From an uncultured Bacteroidales bacterium (GTDB lineage: Bacteria > Bacteroidota > Bacteroidia > Bacteroidales > Muribaculaceae), in contig CASBHZ010000067.1 in assembly GCA_949123685.1 (NCBI GenBank), positions 1-16,243 of the forward strand: a stretch of 16,243 nucleotides of DNA, in the 5' to 3' direction. Below, piece by piece: positions 6,504 through 15,522 of the stretch. The notes under the pieces are model-generated. The model was given only the letters and a program-made list of their open reading frames with translations, did no database searches and was not told the DNA's origin. Each line of letters starts with the position of its first letter. The stretch's first letter is position 1. A program made the translations under genes and the position numbers.

Positions 6504-7946
6504 ATGAATTTTAAAACGATATTCATGGCGATCCTCCTTCTTTCTGGATCCCACACCGCACAATCAGCGGACAAAACGCCGACAGACGCTGTCAAAGCCG
6601 TCAACATAGATGTGGCACGCACCGACAACAACCTCTTTGTCAAGATGGATCTTGACATGAGCGGATATCACGGACTCAACAGCAACCGAGAAATCACAGT
6701 GACCCCAATGCTCGTAAACGGTACAGACACACTTCCTCTACAGGGCGTGACTGTCGCCGGGCGCTCCCGTTATTACCATTGGTTGCGTCAAGGGCGAGAA
6801 GACTGGCCCACACCAAGTCTCAACAAGGCTTCAAAAAATCTCGTGATCCCCTATCAGACATCTGTTAAGTTTGAAAAATGGATGGGGAAAGCCGACATCG
6901 TATTGTCTGCAAAATCGTGCGGATGCTGCGGTGAGCCCATAGCCGCTTCCTATGTTCCCGCCCTCAAACTTGACCTGACACCGAAAGAAAAAATCACATT
7001 CAAACCTCAATTCGCGTTCATTCAGCCTAAAGCAGAAATTGTGAAACACCGGGAGATAAAAGGTTCCGCCTATATAGACTTCCCCGTAAACAAGACAGAA
7101 TTATATCCTGAATACAGGCGTAATCCGGTGGAACTTGCCAAGATAAATGCGACAATCGATTCGGTAAGGCTCGACAAAGACGTTCAGTTCAAAGCTATGA
7201 CCATAAAAGGATACGCATCTCCCGAAGGTTCATATTCCAACAACATCAGACTTGCAAAAGGGAGGACAGCCACCCTTAAGGAATATGTCCTGAGTCAGTA
7301 TTCCTTCCCTGCATCAATCATTTCCACCTCATACGAACCTGAAGACTGGGAAGGGCTACGGAAATATGTAGAAAACTCAAGCATCGCCAATCGCGCGGGA
7401 ATATTGGCGATTATTGATTCAGACATGAAACCGGATCCCAAGAACGAAGAGATAAGGAAACGCTATCCGGAGCAATACAGTTTCTTGCTCAAGGAAGTGT
7501 ATCCCGGTCTACGCCACTCAGACTACACGGTGGAATATACTGTCAAAAATTATACGGATATCAACGAGATCAAACGCCTGATATTCTCCGATCCGAGAAA
7601 GCTTAGCCTCAATGAGATGTTCGCCGGAGCAGCCGCCATGGATAAAGATTCGAGAGAATATGACGAGGCATTCCGTATTGCTGTCAGAATGTATCCCGAC
7701 AGTCCGGAAGCCAATCTCAATGCCGCGAACATAGAAATGAAACGCGGAGATCTCGAACAGGCAGCATTCTATCTTGACAAGGCAGGCGACTCACCGGAAG
7801 CCACCTATGCCCGCGGCGTCTATCAAGGGTTCAAGGAAAACTACGGAGCTGCAAAAGCACTTCTTGAACGCGCCTCCATGATGGGCGTTAAAGAAGCCGG
7901 CGCAGCAATCGACAATATCATAGCTATCGAAGAGAATTCCAAATAA
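6504..7946 (+). CDS. DUF3868 / OmpA-like periplasmic protein of the fimbrial operon
   Basis: The 480-residue protein has a signal peptide (about 1-22, cut near AQSA without a lipobox) and a DUF3868-type N-terminal domain (about 30-160) with the cysteine cluster CGCC (139-142). An OmpA-C-like domain follows (about 185-285), with the motif GYASPEGSYSNNIRLAKGR (236-254) typical of peptidoglycan-binding OmpA relatives in Bacteroidetes. TPR-like helices (about 375-465) end the protein. DUF3575 and DUF3868 proteins pair at the start of many Bacteroidales fimbrial operons. A plausible role is holding the outer-membrane partner to the cell wall during fimbrial assembly, but this is inferred. The next gene starts 46 bases downstream with no hairpin between, so co-transcription is likely. 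Confidence 0.82.
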   Translation: MNFKTIFMAILLLSGSHTAQSADKTPTDAVKAVNIDVARTDNNLFVKMDLDMSGYHGLNSNREITVTPMLVNGTDTLPLQGVTVAGRSRYYHWLRQGREDWPTPSLNKASKNLVIPYQTSVKFEKWMGKADIVLSAKSCGCCGEPIAASYVPALKLDLTPKEKITFKPQFAFIQPKAEIVKHREIKGSAYIDFPVNKTELYPEYRRNPVELAKINATIDSVRLDKDVQFKAMTIKGYASPEGSYSNNIRLAKGRTATLKEYVLSQYSFPASIISTSYEPEDWEGLRKYVENSSIANRAGILAIIDSDMKPDPKNEEIRKRYPEQYSFLLKEVYPGLRHSDYTVEYTVKNYTDINEIKRLIFSDPRKLSLNEMFAGAAAMDKDSREYDEAFRIAVRMYPDSPEANLNAANIEMKRGDLEQAAFYLDKAGDSPEATYARGVYQGFKENYGAAKALLERASMMGVKEAGAAIDNIIAIEENSK

Positions 7947-7992
7947 ACCGCCTGACTTATATTCAAATCGTATAACCAAAACATCAAACAAT

Positions 7993-10164
7993 ATGAATCT
8001 TTTCAAAAAATTTATCTTCGGGGCAGCCTCTCTCGTCATGCTTGCCGGCTGCAACGACGATATCAACACCGACAACCCGGGTAACGGCACTATTCCCGGA
8101 GAAGACATGCCATCAGTATATCTCGGTGTCAATTTCCAGATGCCCGGAATGGGATCAACAAGATCCTATACAGATGGAGACGACACATCCAACAACGGCA
8201 CGGAAGTGGGCACGGAAGTTGAAAACAACGTCAATGAAGTCCTGCTCATCCTCACACGCCGCGACTACGGATTCATAGGGGCGTCAACAGTGTTGCGCGA
8301 TAACATCTACAAGCATCAGGGACAACAGCCCAATGTAGGTTCATATCACGCCACCGCCAAATTTAACAAAACCGAACTTAATAATTACTATTCGGACACT
8401 AATAATTTCAGCGATCAGATATGCGTTTTCGTCATAGCCAATCCGACAGGAGGTATGGTGGAGAAGCTTGCAACCACCAATTATGGCGACAGGGAATGGA
8501 TCAACACACCCTGGAATGTTAACGTTCATGGAAGCCAGACAGAGGGTGCAATATGGTCGGCAACAAATGGCGGCAGCTTCCTGATGAGCAATAGCCAGAT
8601 AGCGATACGTCAGATTCCGCAGCAAATGTCGGCATGGGACAACTACACTACCGAAGACAAATGCTTCAACCTCTCTGAAATCAACGGCAATGCCGGTGCT
8701 ATCGGAACAATTGACAACTCGGCAGGGAACGTGACCACCCCTCGCGGTCCGGTAAAAGTGGAACGTGCTGCGGCTCGTTTCGACTTCCGCGACGGATCTC
8801 CGGCTAATACCGATCCCAACACATATCCTGTCGTATATCTCCAGAACACAGACGGAAGCCAAGGTGCAAAGCTCATAGACATCAAGCTCAACAAGATGGC
8901 TTTGGTCAACATGGGTAAAACGTTCTATTACATCAAACGCGTATCCAACAATGGTCTTAACACAGGATGGAACATACCCGACAACAACGAGGGATGGCAG
9001 CTTTGCGGTGCTGAAAAACCATGGTACACCCTTCAGTCCGACGGTTCGCTTGACCGCAACAAACCCGGCAACTACGTTGTAGACTATTTCGCACAGGAAA
9101 AAAACAACGGCATAAAAGGAAACTTCACTAATTATTTCAATTATGCTTTCTTTGACAACGACGGAACTCTGAACAATGGCAATTTCAATACTGCTGACCA
9201 ACGTTGGTATGTATCGGAAATTTCTGATGTCCTCACAAACGGCTCACCTGACAATTGGGAAAACAACGGCAGCAAAGGGACATATAAAGTATGGAGATAT
9301 CTCACTGAAAATGTCACACCCGGCATAGACAATCAGACCAACGGAGTTTCTACAGCTGTCGTGTTCAAAGGCAAAATGCTTGCCAGCAATGATCTTAAGA
9401 CTGACCTCTCTACCTTGACAGAAGGCACTGCGGAATATCGTAACGCAAAATATCTCAATGACCTTATCGATGCAGTCAACAGCAAAGACGCATCCTTAGG
9501 CGATTCATACAAGGCACCGATACTATATTCATACGCAGGTAGCCTCTACTGCACATGGCAGAACGTTTATGACGCAGCTATCAGCGCCTCCTTCTCTTAC
9601 ACCACAGGTCCCGATGGAAAAATAATTCCGGACTGGAATCGCACCAATTCTCTTTATAAGGCTGTATTCGGAAGCGGACTGACGGGCTACAAGCTCCTTG
9701 ACGCTGACGGAAAGGTCTTATATGCAGACGGAAGCGACACAGACCTTGACAAAACCTCCGCCAATTACTGTTGGCAGATGTGGAACCAGGCAAACAAGCC
9801 TGACAACGGAGATGTGCTCACCACCTTCAAGAAAGCCGTGACAGATGCCGGATTCACGCTCTATCAGCGCAGTGAAGACAACCGTGAAGGCTGGGGATAC
9901 TATTGCTACTACTACTATTGGAACCGACACAACGACAATGGCAAGAACGGAATAATGGGTCCAATGGAATTTGCAGTTGTACGAAACAATGTCTACAAAC
10001 TCGCGGTTACACACATCGCACGCCTGGGACATCCCCGCATCTCTCAGAACGATCCGGACAGTCCCAAACCTGACACCCCCGACGAATCTTCCGACATATA
10101 TCTGACAGTTGATGCGGAAGTGGTGCCTTGGACTGTGCGTGTCAACGATATCGTATTCGACTAA
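7993..10164 (+). CDS. Mfa1-like major fimbrial subunit (type V pilin lipoprotein)
   Basis: This is the probable structural subunit of the fimbria. The 723-residue precursor has a lipoprotein signal with lipobox LAGC (Cys20) and an N-terminal fimbrillin domain. The C-terminal part carries the Mfa1 signature: YYCYYYYWNRHNDNG (636-650), MEFAVVRNNVYKLAVTHI (658-675), a Pro-rich linker (682-697) and the last strand VPWTVRVNDIVFD (711-723). In characterised type V pili the lipidated precursor reaches the outer membrane, an arginine protease removes the N-terminal strand, and subunits join by strand exchange. STR (55-57) is a candidate cleavage site, 37 residues after Cys20. It is larger than P. gingivalis Mfa1 (about 560) and rich in Asn, Gly and Tyr. 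A 12-bp hairpin follows the gene. It could instead be a second-rank subunit, but its position before the anchor gene argues for the major one. Confidence 0.85.
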   Translation: MNLFKKFIFGAASLVMLAGCNDDINTDNPGNGTIPGEDMPSVYLGVNFQMPGMGSTRSYTDGDDTSNNGTEVGTEVENNVNEVLLILTRRDYGFIGASTVLRDNIYKHQGQQPNVGSYHATAKFNKTELNNYYSDTNNFSDQICVFVIANPTGGMVEKLATTNYGDREWINTPWNVNVHGSQTEGAIWSATNGGSFLMSNSQIAIRQIPQQMSAWDNYTTEDKCFNLSEINGNAGAIGTIDNSAGNVTTPRGPVKVERAAARFDFRDGSPANTDPNTYPVVYLQNTDGSQGAKLIDIKLNKMALVNMGKTFYYIKRVSNNGLNTGWNIPDNNEGWQLCGAEKPWYTLQSDGSLDRNKPGNYVVDYFAQEKNNGIKGNFTNYFNYAFFDNDGTLNNGNFNTADQRWYVSEISDVLTNGSPDNWENNGSKGTYKVWRYLTENVTPGIDNQTNGVSTAVVFKGKMLASNDLKTDLSTLTEGTAEYRNAKYLNDLIDAVNSKDASLGDSYKAPILYSYAGSLYCTWQNVYDAAISASFSYTTGPDGKIIPDWNRTNSLYKAVFGSGLTGYKLLDADGKVLYADGSDTDLDKTSANYCWQMWNQANKPDNGDVLTTFKKAVTDAGFTLYQRSEDNREGWGYYCYYYYWNRHNDNGKNGIMGPMEFAVVRNNVYKLAVTHIARLGHPRISQNDPDSPKPDTPDESSDIYLTVDAEVVPWTVRVNDIVFD

Positions 10165-10178
10165 TCTTGATAAATAAT

Positions 10179-10205
10179 CTCCTCCGCACCGGCGGTGCGG
10201 AGGAG
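10179..10205 (+). promoter_or_regulatory. Intra-operon hairpin between major subunit and anchor genes
   Basis: CTCCTCCGCACC (10179-10190) pairs perfectly with GGTGCGGAGGAG (10194-10205) around GGC. The 12-bp GC-rich stem begins 14 bases after the major-subunit stop and ends 15 bases before the anchor start. An A-run rather than a T-run follows on the + strand, so it is not a standard terminator. It probably protects the upstream mRNA end or lowers translation of the anchor, favouring the major subunit. Confidence 0.65.
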
Positions 10206-10220
10206 CATAAAAAAATAACG

Positions 10221-11237
10221 ATGAACCTTTTCAGACGAAACATACTTTCAAAGCTCGCAGTCATGACCTTTTGGCTCATAATGTCTGCAAACCTCACATC
10301 GTGCGATTCATTCAATGAGCAGCTCGAGCCATGCCCTCAGGGAGCCAGACTCCGTTTCGTCTATGACTACAACATGGAGTTTGCCAACGCTTTCCCCTCT
10401 CAAGTGGACTGCCTTACACTCCTTGTTTACGACAAAGACGGCAAATATATAACCTCTTTCACAGAAACGTCATCCGTGCTTGCTGATGAAAACTGGCGGC
10501 TCACCCTCCCTCTGACACCCGGCGAATACATATTCGAGGCGTGGGGCGGAATGAGTTGCGACAACGCATCTTTTCATTTCAATGCAGAGCCGGCGTCACA
10601 ACCTTTGAGTGAACTCAAGACGATTATAAACGCCGATTGTCTCACAAATCCGGTCGGCACCCGTCTCCATTCCCTCTTTTATGGCAGACTCGCAATGGAA
10701 ATACCGGCAGAAAGCACCGATTATACGGAAGGTACCGTGGAGATGATGAAAGACACTAACAATATACGCCTGTTGCTTCAGAACCTCAGCGGAGAACCTG
10801 TGAGCGGTGACGATTTCGTTTTCTCCATCACCGATGACAACACGGTTCTTGATTCCGACAACATTCCCGTCGGGGGCAATGGCGTGACATATTCTCCATG
10901 GGCTTCAGGACAAGTATCTGCCGGCATGCTCGACAATGGCACCGAAGCGCTCCTTGCATATGCAGAATTAAGCACTTCCCGCCTTATTGCCTCACATGAT
11001 GCGAAATTGCTCATCAAACGCAAAAGCGATATGAAGACAATAGTTGACATTCCGCTGATCAACTATCTCCTCTTGCTCAAAAGCCAGGAGTTTGAATCCA
11101 TGGGCAGCCAAGAGTTCCTTGATCGTGAAAGCCGGTGGAACATGGTTTTCTTCCTTGACAATTCCGGAAGCTGGATCAGGACCTATATCAAGATCAACGA
11201 CTGGATTGTCAGGATAAATAATGCAGAACTGCGATGA
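10221..11237 (+). CDS. FimB/Mfa2-family fimbrial anchor lipoprotein
   Basis: FimB/Mfa2 proteins sit in the outer membrane, anchor the fimbria and limit its length. The 338-residue product has a lipoprotein signal with LTSC (Cys28) and the family opening CPQGARLRFVYDYNMEFANA (38-57), followed by VDCLTLLVYDKDGKY (62-76). I chose the ATG at 10221: an in-frame ATG at 10128 lies inside the preceding gene, and only the later start gives a clean lipoprotein signal. Unlike its neighbours it has no Thr-Arg processing site soon after the lipid cysteine, as expected for an anchor that stays membrane-bound. Its stop overlaps the next start by four bases (ATGA), so the two are probably translationally coupled. 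The family call is firm; whether it functions as FimB or Mfa2 is not separable here. Confidence 0.86.
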   Translation: MNLFRRNILSKLAVMTFWLIMSANLTSCDSFNEQLEPCPQGARLRFVYDYNMEFANAFPSQVDCLTLLVYDKDGKYITSFTETSSVLADENWRLTLPLTPGEYIFEAWGGMSCDNASFHFNAEPASQPLSELKTIINADCLTNPVGTRLHSLFYGRLAMEIPAESTDYTEGTVEMMKDTNNIRLLLQNLSGEPVSGDDFVFSITDDNTVLDSDNIPVGGNGVTYSPWASGQVSAGMLDNGTEALLAYAELSTSRLIASHDAKLLIKRKSDMKTIVDIPLINYLLLLKSQEFESMGSQEFLDRESRWNMVFFLDNSGSWIRTYIKINDWIVRINNAELR

Positions 11238-12379
11238 ATATAAAAGGATACGGATATATAGCGACCTTATTGACTGCTTCAATCCTGACGGCATGCGGAA
11301 GTGACATCCCCTCCATTCCCGCTCCGGAGGATATTGAAGAAGGCAAAGGCGTTACACTGACACTCAACATCGCCATGTCTGAATTTCCTGAAACCGAACA
11401 GACTCGCGCTCCATTCCCTGATTCAGACGACATATCGTATGAAGGACCGGTCTCTGATTATGAAAAAATGCGCACTCTGCGCGTTATCATAGTCCACGGA
11501 GAAGGGAATGAGACAGGGATAGTGGAGCACAACCGCATGGTGACAGCCGACCTTTCCTCCGGTTCGATAATCAACGACAACCTGCGCTTCAAGGTCACAA
11601 GCGGAGAAAAGAAAAATATCTATCTCTTTGCCAACGAAGCTGCCACGGGATATGATTTCGGATCAATCGCAGAAGGGAGTGTCTTTCCGGAAGAAGAGAT
11701 CCGGGACATACGCATATCACGACGTTCCGGTGCGGCATTTATCGACAACGGCACAAGTTCTGTAGAAAAAAGATTCGTTCCAATGAGCGAAATGTTTGAG
11801 ATAGATGTTCCCACTCCTGTAGGTGACAGCGATTTCTTCCAGATAGAACACCTGTTTGTGACAAGATCCACCGTCAAATTCTCATTCCATTTCTCCACAC
11901 CGGAGGATTATCCAGCCCAAGGCGCATCCGTGACCGGTATCAAGCTTTACGGACTTGCCGACGAATGCTATTACCTTCCACGTAACACCTCATATGACCC
12001 CGGAAAATACACTCCGGCATTCGATAACGGAGGAGGACGCTATATCACCTCTTTCGACACCCCTGACGGGACTTCATTTTCCGGCTACACATTCGCACCT
12101 TTCTCTCCTATCGAAATCAAGGAAGGCATGGATGCCACCATGTCGCCATTCATATATTTCCCAGAATCGAAACGAGAAGAGGGCACGAAGCCTTTCCGCG
12201 TATCGGTGGTTCTCGACAACGGCACGGAATTTCTGGTTCCACGTGACCTCTCGCTTGACAACATACCCCGCAACACACATGTCAAGATCAATATCCTGAT
12301 GAAGTCTACCGATGTAGACGCATCCGTAACCCTTCTTCCCTACACCGGGGTGTGGCTCAACCCCGACTTCGGTCTGTAA
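11234..12379 (+). CDS. FimA-type accessory fimbrillin lipoprotein
   Basis: The 381-residue protein has a lipoprotein signal with LTAC (Cys21), a candidate arginine cleavage site QTRAPF (56-61, Arg58) and a C-terminal strand ending TGVWLNPDFGL, typical of Bacteroidales FimA/Mfa-type fimbrillins. It starts within the ATGA overlap with the anchor gene. By order (major subunit, anchor, then this) it resembles the Mfa3/Mfa4 position of the P. gingivalis mfa operon. An accessory or adaptor subunit between shaft and tip is therefore the likeliest role. Sequence alone does not tell which. Strand exchange through the C-terminal strand is inferred from the family. Confidence 0.75.
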   Translation: MNIKGYGYIATLLTASILTACGSDIPSIPAPEDIEEGKGVTLTLNIAMSEFPETEQTRAPFPDSDDISYEGPVSDYEKMRTLRVIIVHGEGNETGIVEHNRMVTADLSSGSIINDNLRFKVTSGEKKNIYLFANEAATGYDFGSIAEGSVFPEEEIRDIRISRRSGAAFIDNGTSSVEKRFVPMSEMFEIDVPTPVGDSDFFQIEHLFVTRSTVKFSFHFSTPEDYPAQGASVTGIKLYGLADECYYLPRNTSYDPGKYTPAFDNGGGRYITSFDTPDGTSFSGYTFAPFSPIEIKEGMDATMSPFIYFPESKREEGTKPFRVSVVLDNGTEFLVPRDLSLDNIPRNTHVKINILMKSTDVDASVTLLPYTGVWLNPDFGL

Positions 12380-12403
12380 GAAGATGTTTGAAAATCAGAC
12401 TTT

Positions 12404-15397
12404 ATGAAAAAGTTTATCCACATACTCCTCCTGCTCCTTCTCTCTGTCGCCATGCCCTCTTGTGTAGACGAGCGTTTCGGCATTGATCCTGAAATCGGCG
12501 AAGGGGAAGCTACACTGACCGCCACGGTGGTCTTCAGTCCCGTGCGCGATGCCCTCAAGGGCACAAGGGCTTCAGGCAACGCCCTCAAACACGTCAACAC
12601 CCTCTGCGTGCTTCTCTATGACAATGAAGGGAAGTTGGCGATGAAAGTGCCTCAAAGCAAACTCGAAAGCCTACAGATTGCCAACAATAACAATAGCATG
12701 GCGCCAGACACCCCCGAGGATGGTGGTCATCAAGCGGAATCCGACACACCGAAAGCAACCTTTTCCATATCGGGAATACCATTCGGACGCTACAAGATAT
12801 ATGCAGTAGCGAACATGGGAGATCTTGACGGTTACGATGTCTCCTCCATAGATCTGCTAAAAGAAACACCATTGGTATGGAACGAAGACAACATATCTGA
12901 AAATGACCAGATGTTCGGCTATTTCACACCTGCCGACAACCAGTCGAGCCAAGGGTTCGATGCTCCTGCGATAGTCATCAACCGGTCTTCGTTCCCATTA
13001 CATGCATGGCTGAAAAGAGCTGCCTCCAAAGTCACCGTCAACGTTGACGGCTCGAAACTCTATGACGATGTGCAGGTATGGATACACTCCGTTCAGGTAA
13101 GGGACATTCCCCGATTCTGCTATTTAGGCATGAATCACACAGTTTCCGCACACCTTATCTCTGAAGGAGGAATCATTTCATATTCACAAACCGGAGGAAA
13201 GACCGGACTGACAGTAGACAAGCAACATCCCATGCTTCTCGAAAACGCACATGCAGAAAATGCGGAAGCTCTCTATTTCTATGAGAACATGCAAGGCGAA
13301 GGACAAAACAAACATCAAAGCTGGGACGGAGGCAACTCGGTGCAGTTCCCGAACGGCAACGTACCTACCGACAAAGGATTCAAAGACGGCAAAGAAGCCG
13401 GAACATATGTGCAAGTATCCGGATATTACAAAAACTCCGAAGGGGAAGGACCTATCATCTACCGCTTCATGCTCGGTAAAGACACGGAGACGAACTACGA
13501 CGCACAACGCAATTATCATTATAAGCTCACACTGAACTTGCGCAACAATGCCAACGACAACGACTGGCACATTGTCTACGACCCTGAGCCCGACATCATA
13601 GCTCCGGACCCGTATTATATTTCTTATACCTACGACCAGAGCATGAACCTTCCGCTGAAGCTTACCGGCAGACGATTAGTATCATTACGCGCAGACATAC
13701 CGGCAGACGATGAAATCAACAAGAACAGCTGGCATGCTGTCAACAACGACGGTTCAAATCCGACCCCAACACCATATTGGGACGGTAACGTAGACAATCC
13801 GGGGCCATGGAACGGCTTCCTCTCGTTAAGGAAAACGAGAGCAGCATCATTCGGATCCTCAACCGAATTTCCGGGAAGCAGTCCCGCTACATATACGGAA
13901 AACCAGAATTATTGGAACACCAATAACCGTGGCTGGCGAATTTATGACACCTCACTCGGAAAACATGAAGACGCCTCGGATGGCGACTATTCTATCACCA
14001 CAAACGGTGGTGGCGAATGGGAAATTAAGATTCCCCTTTATACCCGCGCAAAACAGATGGTAGCGCAGACCGGTTACACCGGCAATAATCCATATGTTGC
14101 TTACCGGCGACAGGCAAAGATAATATTCACGGCAGAAATAGAAGACTCGAACGGAGAGATAAGGACCGTAACAAAACCGGTGACCATCCAGCAGATGCGA
14201 CGCATCGTTAACCCCAAAGGAATATGGAGAAGCGCAAACTGTGCCGATCCCTTCCATGTGGTCATGATGGTTCAGGAGAGTGAGACATCCACTGAATTTG
14301 TTCCTCTCGAATCAGCCGGTCCATGGGTTGCCGTAATAAAGAACGGCGACTGGTTCGACCTTGTGCCGACTCCCGGAAAATCCCAGAAGAATCCGGACGG
14401 CACTATTTCGGGAAAATCGGGCACACATGTCGATTTCACCTTCAAGCCCAAAGGGACAACTACCACTCCCCGTTCCGGAATAATAAAGGTATATTACAAC
14501 AATTTCTCCTGCATTCACCTTATATTTGTCAGACAAGGTTATGATCCCGTTTCATTCTATGGATCAAACACCAAATGGCACAGTTTCAACCTTGTAACAT
14601 CAACTCAAGAGGCAACAGATCCGGCTATCGAAGGCTCTTATTTCAGGCAATACAATCTGGATAATCCGATAGCGGCATCAAACAACACCATCGAGATGTT
14701 TGACAAGAATGGTGCACAACGCGACTTCCTTATCGCAGGCACGGGCAACAGCAAAAAATGGGACCAGATCAGGACCTCCAAAACCGCTTGGGAAAAATTT
14801 GTGATAAACGGTAAAACATGCCGCCTTCCTAAAAAGAATGATTTTGAAAACATCATAAACAACGACAACACGGTTTATGGCTATGGGGTCATTTACACAG
14901 ACGCCTCCACAAGCACATCAACAAATGTGAGGGATGCCTATGAGGCAAGAGAGACAGGAAATCTTGCCGGCAAAGGGATGCGCGGTGTGTTCGTATGCGA
15001 TACTATCACGTGCACCAACATCTTCTTCCCTATCGGAGCATCGGGATATGGCAGGTTCAAGCAGCTGGCACCAACAGAGCGTTACAACAGGCAACGTGCC
15101 GGATGGGCAGGCGTGATTCAATACGCCAACCGATATAAACCGTTTCCTTCCCAACCTGACGTTGACGGTGTTGGCAACTATCCTGTTAGGTATAAACCGT
15201 TGTTCTGGGATCTATGGGAACGTCCGGGAGCAGTTTATTGGGCAGACGAAGGTTTTGGCCTTGACATAAACTATTATACATTCGACTTCAATATAGGAAG
15301 CTTCACAAATCTTGGTATAGCAGGATGGGAAAGCTGGGCAGGAGGTCCCGACCCTTCCGGCTCAGATGCAATATTGCTTCGCTTGGTCGAAGATTAG
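12404..15397 (+). CDS. Large DUF4906-type fimbrial lipoprotein, probable tip adhesin
   Basis: The 997-residue protein has a lipoprotein signal with MPSC (Cys20), a candidate cleavage site GTRASG (53-58, Arg55) and a fimbrillin-like N-terminal region (about 35-400) of the DUF4906 kind. Ig/BACON-like beta segments follow (about 400-715), for example VTKPVTIQQMRR (589-600) and IKVYYNNFSCIHLIFVRQGY (694-713). The C-terminal part (about 740-997) has the layout of a FISUMP/C-type-lectin-like domain: CRLPKKNDFENIIN (806-819, like WRLPTxxEWxxLI), NIFFPIGASGYGR (872-884), AVYWADEG (943-950) and a closing ILLRLVED (990-997). As the last and largest gene of the operon, in the position of Mfa5, it is probably the tip adhesin. 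The ligand is unknown. The domain call for the C-terminus is pattern-based and less certain than the lipoprotein/fimbrial assignment. Confidence 0.7.
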   Translation: MKKFIHILLLLLLSVAMPSCVDERFGIDPEIGEGEATLTATVVFSPVRDALKGTRASGNALKHVNTLCVLLYDNEGKLAMKVPQSKLESLQIANNNNSMAPDTPEDGGHQAESDTPKATFSISGIPFGRYKIYAVANMGDLDGYDVSSIDLLKETPLVWNEDNISENDQMFGYFTPADNQSSQGFDAPAIVINRSSFPLHAWLKRAASKVTVNVDGSKLYDDVQVWIHSVQVRDIPRFCYLGMNHTVSAHLISEGGIISYSQTGGKTGLTVDKQHPMLLENAHAENAEALYFYENMQGEGQNKHQSWDGGNSVQFPNGNVPTDKGFKDGKEAGTYVQVSGYYKNSEGEGPIIYRFMLGKDTETNYDAQRNYHYKLTLNLRNNANDNDWHIVYDPEPDIIAPDPYYISYTYDQSMNLPLKLTGRRLVSLRADIPADDEINKNSWHAVNNDGSNPTPTPYWDGNVDNPGPWNGFLSLRKTRAASFGSSTEFPGSSPATYTENQNYWNTNNRGWRIYDTSLGKHEDASDGDYSITTNGGGEWEIKIPLYTRAKQMVAQTGYTGNNPYVAYRRQAKIIFTAEIEDSNGEIRTVTKPVTIQQMRRIVNPKGIWRSANCADPFHVVMMVQESETSTEFVPLESAGPWVAVIKNGDWFDLVPTPGKSQKNPDGTISGKSGTHVDFTFKPKGTTTTPRSGIIKVYYNNFSCIHLIFVRQGYDPVSFYGSNTKWHSFNLVTSTQEATDPAIEGSYFRQYNLDNPIAASNNTIEMFDKNGAQRDFLIAGTGNSKKWDQIRTSKTAWEKFVINGKTCRLPKKNDFENIINNDNTVYGYGVIYTDASTSTSTNVRDAYEARETGNLAGKGMRGVFVCDTITCTNIFFPIGASGYGRFKQLAPTERYNRQRAGWAGVIQYANRYKPFPSQPDVDGVGNYPVRYKPLFWDLWERPGAVYWADEGFGLDINYYTFDFNIGSFTNLGIAGWESWAGGPDPSGSDAILLRLVED

Positions 15398-15476
15398 TAA
15401 AAAAGTTAAATTGTTAATTACAAACATATTAAAATAAAGCCTTAATCTTTTCAATCGTTAGAAATTTAACAGTCTC

Positions 15477-15516
15477 GCGGGGTAAGAATTTGTGAAAATT
15501 CTTACCCCGCATTTTT
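15477..15516 (+). terminator. Rho-independent terminator of the fimbrial operon
   Basis: GCGGGGTAAGAATT (15477-15490) pairs perfectly with AATTCTTACCCCGC (15497-15510), extendable by one T-A pair, and is followed by ATTTTTATT. It lies 79 bases after the stop of the last fimbrial gene and separates the operon from the beta-helix gene. Confidence 0.92.
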
Positions 15517-15522
15517 ATTACA

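Noticed and set aside
8341..9201. 286-codon open frame on the minus strand opposite the major fimbrillin
   Set aside because: The sense strand has a full lipoprotein signal and Mfa1 signature. The antisense frame has no signal, domain or start context.
9898..9921. Tyrosine-codon cluster (YYCYYYYW) as a microsatellite
   Set aside because: It belongs to the conserved C-terminal Mfa1-type signature and is explained by protein sequence rather than a DNA repeat.
10128..10220. Upstream in-frame ATG for the Mfa2-like anchor
   Set aside because: It would start inside the major-subunit gene, read through the hairpin and bury the lipoprotein signal; 10221 gives a clean signal peptide and lipobox.
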